Shown: positions 60,258 to 64,000 of the stretch, in pieces
Layout of the letters: the number at the start of each line of letters is the position of its first letter
How positions within the stretch are numbered: the stretch's first letter is position 1
Source: Longimicrobiales bacterium
GTDB lineage: Bacteria; Gemmatimonadota; Gemmatimonadetes; Longimicrobiales; Gaopeijiaceae
NCBI GenBank assembly: GCA_951828585.1
Contig: OX639991.1
Location: forward strand, 1,830,576-1,894,575
Direction of reading: 5' to 3'
DNA length: 64,000 nt
Made by a program: the position numbers and the translations under genes
The notes under the pieces: generated by a model
The model's database searches: none
Seen by the model: the letters and a program-made list of their open reading frames with translations, nothing else
Told to the model about the DNA's origin: nothing

Positions 60258-60479
60258 ATGTGGAACACGCGTTCCGTCCAGTTGAATGTCCGCCTCCCGC
60301 AGGATGTCGCCGCCGAAGCTGAAGAGGTTCAGCGCTCCGATCCCGACTTCCTCAGCCGGATCATTCAGTACGGCCTTACGCGGCGTGCCGTCTACCGCAG
60401 CCTCCGGGAGGGGGAACAGCGAGAAGCGCCGATGAGCCCCCTGTCGGCGGACGCCGCGCACGGTTTCCTGCAGCCGTAG
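60258..60479 (+). CDS. Ribbon-helix-helix-like protein
   Basis: 73 residues. RSVQLNVRLPQDVAAEAEEV gives the beta strand and first helix of a MetJ/Arc-type RHH fold; SDPDFLSRIIQYGLTRRAVY forms the second helix. Such proteins are usually antitoxins or small repressors. No toxin gene (PIN, ParE, RelE) is beside it; the opposite-strand frame at 59881-60240 is the only neighbour. The tail is polar. Confidence 0.55.
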   Translation: MWNTRSVQLNVRLPQDVAAEAEEVQRSDPDFLSRIIQYGLTRRAVYRSLREGEQREAPMSPLSADAAHGFLQP

Positions 60480-60534
60480 GAATCGCGGCTCTTCCTGCTT
60501 GAAGTCCCTTTCATTACCTGTTTGGTGCAGGATT

Positions 60535-60543
60535 TGCTATGAT
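60535..60543 (+). promoter_or_regulatory. Extended -10 element
   Basis: TGCTATGAT fits an extended -10 (TG-N-TATGAT). No good -35 is present. Positioned 70 bases before the ATG at 60613, in the 133-base gap after the RHH gene. Confidence 0.4.
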
Positions 60544-60612
60544 TGGACTACTGGTAAACGGTTGTGTCTTCCAGTATCATAGCCGGGACTTCAAGTGCAG
60601 GTAGAGGAGACG

Positions 60613-60912
60613 ATGGCGGACCGGGATGGAGAATCCGTACTTCGGGCGAAGTACAGAGACTACTGCTCCGCGCGGGTGGCCGATGCCCTTTTGTCCCTGT
60701 CCCCGGAGGAGGTCTTCGCGTTGGCGGAGGCAGAGGCACGCGCGTCCAACCGGATTGCGCCGAACTCCCACAATGAGGCAATCCGCCTGGCTACGGGCAG
60801 AATCCGCGATCGACTGGAGTTGCCCGACTACGGTGCCTGGGCCGAGGAGTACGTGAAGGATCCTTCGAGGTTCGACCCCTACCTGATGGGGCTCTGGAAG
60901 TCGGAAGAGTGA
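60613..60912 (+). CDS. Small conserved-looking hypothetical protein
   Basis: 99 residues, acidic and helical. GAGGAG precedes the ATG. LRAKYRDYCSARVADALLSLSPEEVFALAEAEAR then YGAWAEEYVKDPSRFDPYLMGLWK. No signal peptide or known motif. Downstream is the convergent infA gene, 31 bases away. Confidence 0.6.
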   Translation: MADRDGESVLRAKYRDYCSARVADALLSLSPEEVFALAEAEARASNRIAPNSHNEAIRLATGRIRDRLELPDYGAWAEEYVKDPSRFDPYLMGLWKSEE

Positions 60913-60943
60913 ACGCGCCCGCCCTTGCGCGGCCGTGCGGTCC

Positions 60944-61159
60944 TCACTTGTAGCGGTAGGTCACCCGGCCCCGGGTCAGGTCGTACGGCGACATTTCGAC
61001 CTTGACACGGTCTCCCGCGAGTACGCGGATGTAGAATTTGCGCATCTTGCCCGACAGGTAGGCCAGGATTTCATGCCCGTTCTCGAGCTTCACCCGGAAG
61101 TTCGCGTTCGGCAGCACCTCGGTTACGGTGCCCTCCATCTCGATTGCGTCGTTGGCCAA
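60944..61159 (-). CDS. infA: Translation initiation factor IF-1
   Basis: 71 residues from TTG with GAGGACAGAGG upstream. The OB-fold sequence [55 protein letters not shown] (given here only as a description of positions 7-60) and GRVTYRYK are those of IF-1. Confidence 0.93.
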   Translation of the reverse strand: MANDAIEMEGTVTEVLPNANFRVKLENGHEILAYLSGKMRKFYIRVLAGDRVKVEMSPYDLTRGRVTYRYK

Positions 61160-61196
61160 GAGCCTCTGTCCTCGCTGTGCCGTCCCGTGCGCTCCG

Positions 61197-61634
61197 TCAG
61201 AAGGGCAGGTCGTCGTCCGGTTCGGTAATGGGTGGGGTGGGCGCGGGTGCGCGGTAGCCGCCTCCGCCACCCTGGGAGGGCTGCTCGGCGCGACCGCCTC
61301 CCGTCGATCCAAGCATGATCATCTCGTTCACGATAATGTCGGTCCAGTACCTCGTGCCGCCGCGGTCGTCCTGCGTCTGGGAGTACTCGATCCGGCCCTC
61401 CACGTAGAGGCGGTCCCCCTTCTTGACCCACTGCTCCACTACGTCAACCAACCGGCCGAAGAAGGTGAGGCGGTGCCACTCGGTGCGCTCCTGCTGCTGC
61501 CCGGACCGGTCCGGAAACGACCGGCTGGTGGCCAGCGAGAGCTTGCCCACGCGGTTGCCGGAGGCGGCAGTGCGCACATCGGGGTCGCCGCCTGCGTTGC
61601 CGATCAGCGTGACCTTGTTGAGAGATCGTGCCAT
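61197..61634 (-). CDS. ssb: Single-stranded DNA-binding protein
   Basis: 145 residues. GAGGAA precedes the ATG. The OB fold is visible in [52 protein letters not shown] and [16 protein letters not shown] Gly/Pro-rich linker leads to the acidic tip EPDDDLPF, which recruits replication and repair proteins. It lies upstream of infA on the same strand, 37 bases apart. Confidence 0.95.
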   Translation of the reverse strand: MARSLNKVTLIGNAGGDPDVRTAASGNRVGKLSLATSRSFPDRSGQQQERTEWHRLTFFGRLVDVVEQWVKKGDRLYVEGRIEYSQTQDDRGGTRYWTDIIVNEMIMLGSTGGGRAEQPSQGGGGGYRAPAPTPPITEPDDDLPF

Positions 61635-61944
61635 GAATTCCTCGAAAAGAATGGATGTTGCGGACCCTCCCGGTTCCGTCGGGTCCTCCGCCTCCCCGCC
61701 CCTTCGTCCGCCTCGGGGACCCGGCACATGCCTTCCCGGGAATGGGTCGGTGCCGTGAAACGAGCGCGGCACCGGGAGAGGCCAAATGAACGTAAGCCGA
61801 CGTCGCCTTCGCCGCTACGCCCCGGGCGGCTTGCGTCCCATTCCGACTTGGCAGAGTCCCGTTGGCGCATCTAGCTTCCCGGCGCCGTACCAGCCTGCCC
61901 CCCGCGGGCGTCCGAACCGACCACCCAACACCCGAATCCAGCAC
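61635..61944. other. 310-base divergent intergenic region
   Basis: Lies between ssb and the enoyl-CoA hydratase. TTGGCA (61848-61853) and CTAGCT (61871-61876) with 17 bases between give a weak candidate promoter for the hydratase. An in-frame ATG at 61786 exists upstream of the hydratase but the added residues are Arg/Pro-rich and unlike the family. Confidence 0.35.
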
Positions 61945-62730
61945 ATGACCGAGAACAAATACGTCAGGACCGAGACCTCCGGCGGGATCGCCACGGTGAC
62001 CATCGACCGACAGGCAAAGCTGAACGCACTCAACCCGCGGGTGATCGCCGGGATCGACGCCGCCTTCACCGCGCTGCGGGGCGATGCGGACCTTCGCGCG
62101 GTCATCCTCACGGGCGCGGGTGACAAGGCGTTCGTGGCCGGGGCGGACATCGGCGTGCTCGCGGAGATGGGCACCCTCACCGGAGCGGAGGTAAGCCGCG
62201 CCGGACAGGAAGTGCTGCGGCGGATCGAGCGCTTTCCGAGGCCGGTGATCGCGGCGGTGGGGGGGTACGCGCTGGGAGGCGGTTGCGAACTCGCGCTCGC
62301 CTGCCACCTCCGCGTCGCCAGCGAGCGTGCCCGTTTCGGCCTCCCCGAAGTCGGGCTGGGAATCATTCCCGGGTACGGGGGGACGGTGCGGCTGGCGCGG
62401 CTGGTGGGACTGGGACGCGCCGCCGAGATGATCCTGACCGGGGAGATGATCGACGGGAAGCGTGCGGCCGAGATCGGGCTCGCCAACGTGGTCGTCCCGC
62501 ACGAGGAGTTCATGGACCGTGCGAGGAAGGTGGCCGGGCGGATCGCGAGGAACGCTCCGGTGGCGGTCGAGATGGCGCTGGCGTCGCTCTATGGAGCCGA
62601 GGAGAACACCATGGAGCACGCGCTCGCCTTCGAGGCCACGCTCTTCGGGCTCCTGGCCTCCACGGACGACATGAAGGAGGGGATGGCGGCCTTCCTGGAG
62701 AAGCGCAGGGCGGTCTTCGGCGGGTCCTGA
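61945..62730 (+). CDS. Enoyl-CoA hydratase
   Basis: 261 residues, crotonase superfamily. TVTIDRQAKLNALNPRV, oxyanion-hole GDKAFVAGADIG and AAVGGYALGGGCELALACH; catalytic Glu residues lie in CELAL and GLPEVGLGIIPGYGG. C-terminal helices follow. It hydrates crotonyl-CoA or longer enoyl-CoA and complements the thiolase and dehydrogenase 5-7 kb upstream. Confidence 0.93.
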   Translation: MTENKYVRTETSGGIATVTIDRQAKLNALNPRVIAGIDAAFTALRGDADLRAVILTGAGDKAFVAGADIGVLAEMGTLTGAEVSRAGQEVLRRIERFPRPVIAAVGGYALGGGCELALACHLRVASERARFGLPEVGLGIIPGYGGTVRLARLVGLGRAAEMILTGEMIDGKRAAEIGLANVVVPHEEFMDRARKVAGRIARNAPVAVEMALASLYGAEENTMEHALAFEATLFGLLASTDDMKEGMAAFLEKRRAVFGGS

Positions 62731-62827
62731 AACGGCGGTACGTGGGGTCCGCAAACGGCGATTCGCAAGGGTTTCCCGGGGGTCCTGAATCGTCGTCCGA
62801 GACAGGCCGAATCCTGTTATATTCATA

Positions 62828-62876
62828 CATGTCCGGAAACTCCTGTTCGCGGTTTCGTCCCGCTTCGTGGTCTTGA
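62828..62876 (+). CDS. Possible 15-codon leader ORF overlapping the recF start
   Basis: ATG at 62828 reads MSGNSCSRFRPASWS and stops at TGA (62874-62876), which overlaps the recF TTG (TTGA). A TATATT -10-like box at 62818-62823 lies just upstream, so transcription could begin at or very near this ATG. Whether it is translated is unknown. Confidence 0.3.
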
Positions 62877-64000
62877 GGGAACTGGAGCTGCGCCACTTCC
62901 GAAACCTGGGGGTCCAGGAGCTGCATTTTCCTCCGGAAGGGGTGGCGGTGATCGGCGACAACGCCCAGGGGAAGACGAACCTCCTGGAGGCGATCTACTA
63001 CCTGGAGAGCTTCCGTTCCTTCCGGGGCGCGGCCGACGGCGAGCTGACCGCGTTTTCGGAAGACGTGTTCTACCTCAAGGGGTCCGTGGAAGGGGACAGG
63101 CCGGCAACGGTCTCCGCGGGCTTCGACCGGAAGCGGAGGAAGAAGAAGGTATCGGTGGACGGTACCGATGCGCAGCGTATGTCGAGTGCGCTGGGAAGGC
63201 TGGGCGCGGTCGTCTTCTCTCCGTCGGACGTGGAACTGGTCAGCGGCGGGCCGAGTGCGCGGCGCAGGTTTCTGGACATCCTGCTGTCCCTTAACCGGGA
63301 AGGATACGTGGAGGCTCTGGTGGGCTACAGAAAGGCACTCGCCCAGAGGAACGCGGCGCTCAAGGCCAATGCCGGGGCGGCGGCGGTCGGTGCCTGGGAC
63401 CAGGGGCTGGTGGGACACGGCGCGCGTGTCACGCATATGCGCCATGAGTGGGCCACCACCTGGTCGGGGGCGTTTTCGGCGTACTGCACCGCCATTTCAG
63501 GGTGCGACTCGGTTGCCATGAAGTATCGGCCGGATCTGGGGGCGGGCGGGGGTGAGCCGCGCGCCGGCGAAGAGGCGTTCGGGGACGACGAAGGCCTGGT
63601 GCAGGAGCGGTTCCGGGCCCGGCTCGCGGAGAACTGGGAGACGGATGTGCGGCGGGGCGTCACCACCGTCGGGCCGCACCGCGACGAGCTCCTGTTGACG
63701 ATCACGTCGCGGGCCAGGTCGCTTCAGGTCCGGACATTCGGATCCGGGGGACAGCGCCGCACTGCCGCGCTGGCTCTGCGCCTTGCGGAGGCCGCGACGA
63801 TACGGCGGGAGCGAGGTACCGAGCCGATCCTCCTCCTCGACGACGCCTTCGCCGAACTGGACGAGGGCCGGTCCCGGCAGGTCATGGAGTTGCTCCGCGA
63901 CGAGGGCACGGGCCAGGTCGTGCTCACCGCGCCCAAGGAGTCCGACGCGCGGCTCAGGGGACCCTCCCTGGAGCGTTGGCGTATCCACCAGGGAGTGATC
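62873..64000 (+). CDS. recF: DNA replication and repair protein RecF, C-terminus cut by window edge
   Basis: 376 codons from TTG to the window edge. RELELRHFRNLGVQELHF, Walker A GDNAQGKTNLLEAIYYLES, FRSFRGA, VVFSPSDVELVSGGPSARRRFLD, LVGYRKALAQRN, signature region TVGPHRDEL, FGSGGQRRTAALALRLAEA and Walker B ILLLDDAFAELDEGR are all present. It loads RecA at gaps through RecR/RecO. Only the very C-terminal residues may be missing. A GTG at 62867 is an alternative start. Confidence 0.95.
   Translation, partial: MRELELRHFRNLGVQELHFPPEGVAVIGDNAQGKTNLLEAIYYLESFRSFRGAADGELTAFSEDVFYLKGSVEGDRPATVSAGFDRKRRKKKVSVDGTDAQRMSSALGRLGAVVFSPSDVELVSGGPSARRRFLDILLSLNREGYVEALVGYRKALAQRNAALKANAGAAAVGAWDQGLVGHGARVTHMRHEWATTWSGAFSAYCTAISGCDSVAMKYRPDLGAGGGEPRAGEEAFGDDEGLVQERFRARLAENWETDVRRGVTTVGPHRDELLLTITSRARSLQVRTFGSGGQRRTAALALRLAEAATIRRERGTEPILLLDDAFAELDEGRSRQVMELLRDEGTGQVVLTAPKESDARLRGPSLERWRIHQGVI

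Noticed and set aside
1-64000. tRNA, rRNA and complete transposase genes
   Set aside because: None recognised by eye on either strand; a tRNA scan would settle small misses.

Overview
The window is high-GC, gene-dense bacterial chromosome with many GTG and TTG starts. I infer a Gram-negative, probably Gemmatimonadota or a relative. The evidence is a TonB-dependent receptor, several secreted or lipoprotein 6-bladed beta-propellers, a DUF5916 outer-membrane protein, an S9 peptidase, a PorX homologue and a PorV/PorQ-like barrel. The last two suggest a type IX secretion (Por) system, common in Bacteroidota and also found in Gemmatimonadota. No rRNA, tRNA, CRISPR array, complete insertion sequence or prophage was seen.

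Layout. 1-6.2 kb: PorV-like barrel (cut by the window edge), ExbD-like lipoprotein, zinc-ribbon protein, DUF5916 protein, small membrane protein, and a DEAD-box-like protein that has lost its ATPase motifs. 6.2-9.4 kb: DsbA-family protein, aminotransferase, O-methyltransferase. 9.4-11.6 kb: a Cys-rich secreted protein and a beta-propeller lipoprotein behind a promoter-like site whose spacer is a 15-G run. 11.6-18 kb: fructosamine kinase, low-molecular-weight phosphatase, an intact DEAD-box helicase, an outer-membrane protein, and a uracil/xanthine-type permease with a C-terminal ATPase-like domain. 18-25 kb: two more propellers, the remnant of another, an S9 peptidase, and an ACC deaminase/D-cysteine desulfhydrase. 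25-38 kb: TonB receptor with partner lipoprotein, DtxR-type regulator, ABC-class ATPase, DUF3179 protein, gamma-glutamyltransferase, D-aminoacylase, small membrane proteins. 38-42.4 kb: porin-like barrel, P1-family peptidase with a glycine-rich insert, heme O synthase, short-chain dehydrogenase.

42.5-51 kb is a co-directional run of TonB-like protein, PorX, MsbA-like ABC exporter, LpxL-like acyltransferase, family 2 glycosyltransferase, two DUF3108 proteins and an isoprenylcysteine-methyltransferase-like protein. This looks like an envelope-biogenesis operon. 51-57.8 kb: asparaginase, a protein with a 12-unit hexapeptide repeat, 3-isopropylmalate dehydrogenase, thiolase and 3-hydroxyacyl-CoA dehydrogenase. 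57.8-64 kb: rpsU, two unrecognised proteins, a ribbon-helix-helix protein, infA, ssb, enoyl-CoA hydratase and the start of recF. Thiolase, dehydrogenase and hydratase together could take acetyl-CoA to crotonyl-CoA.

Two families of non-coding repeat tie distant parts of the window together: a GC-rich dispersed element (near 6.2, 27.8, 38.3 and 49.3 kb) and short AT-rich sites with TTACA half-sites (near 6.3, 21.4, 28.85 and 49.4 kb). Database identities, phylum and all functional roles are inferences from sequence alone.
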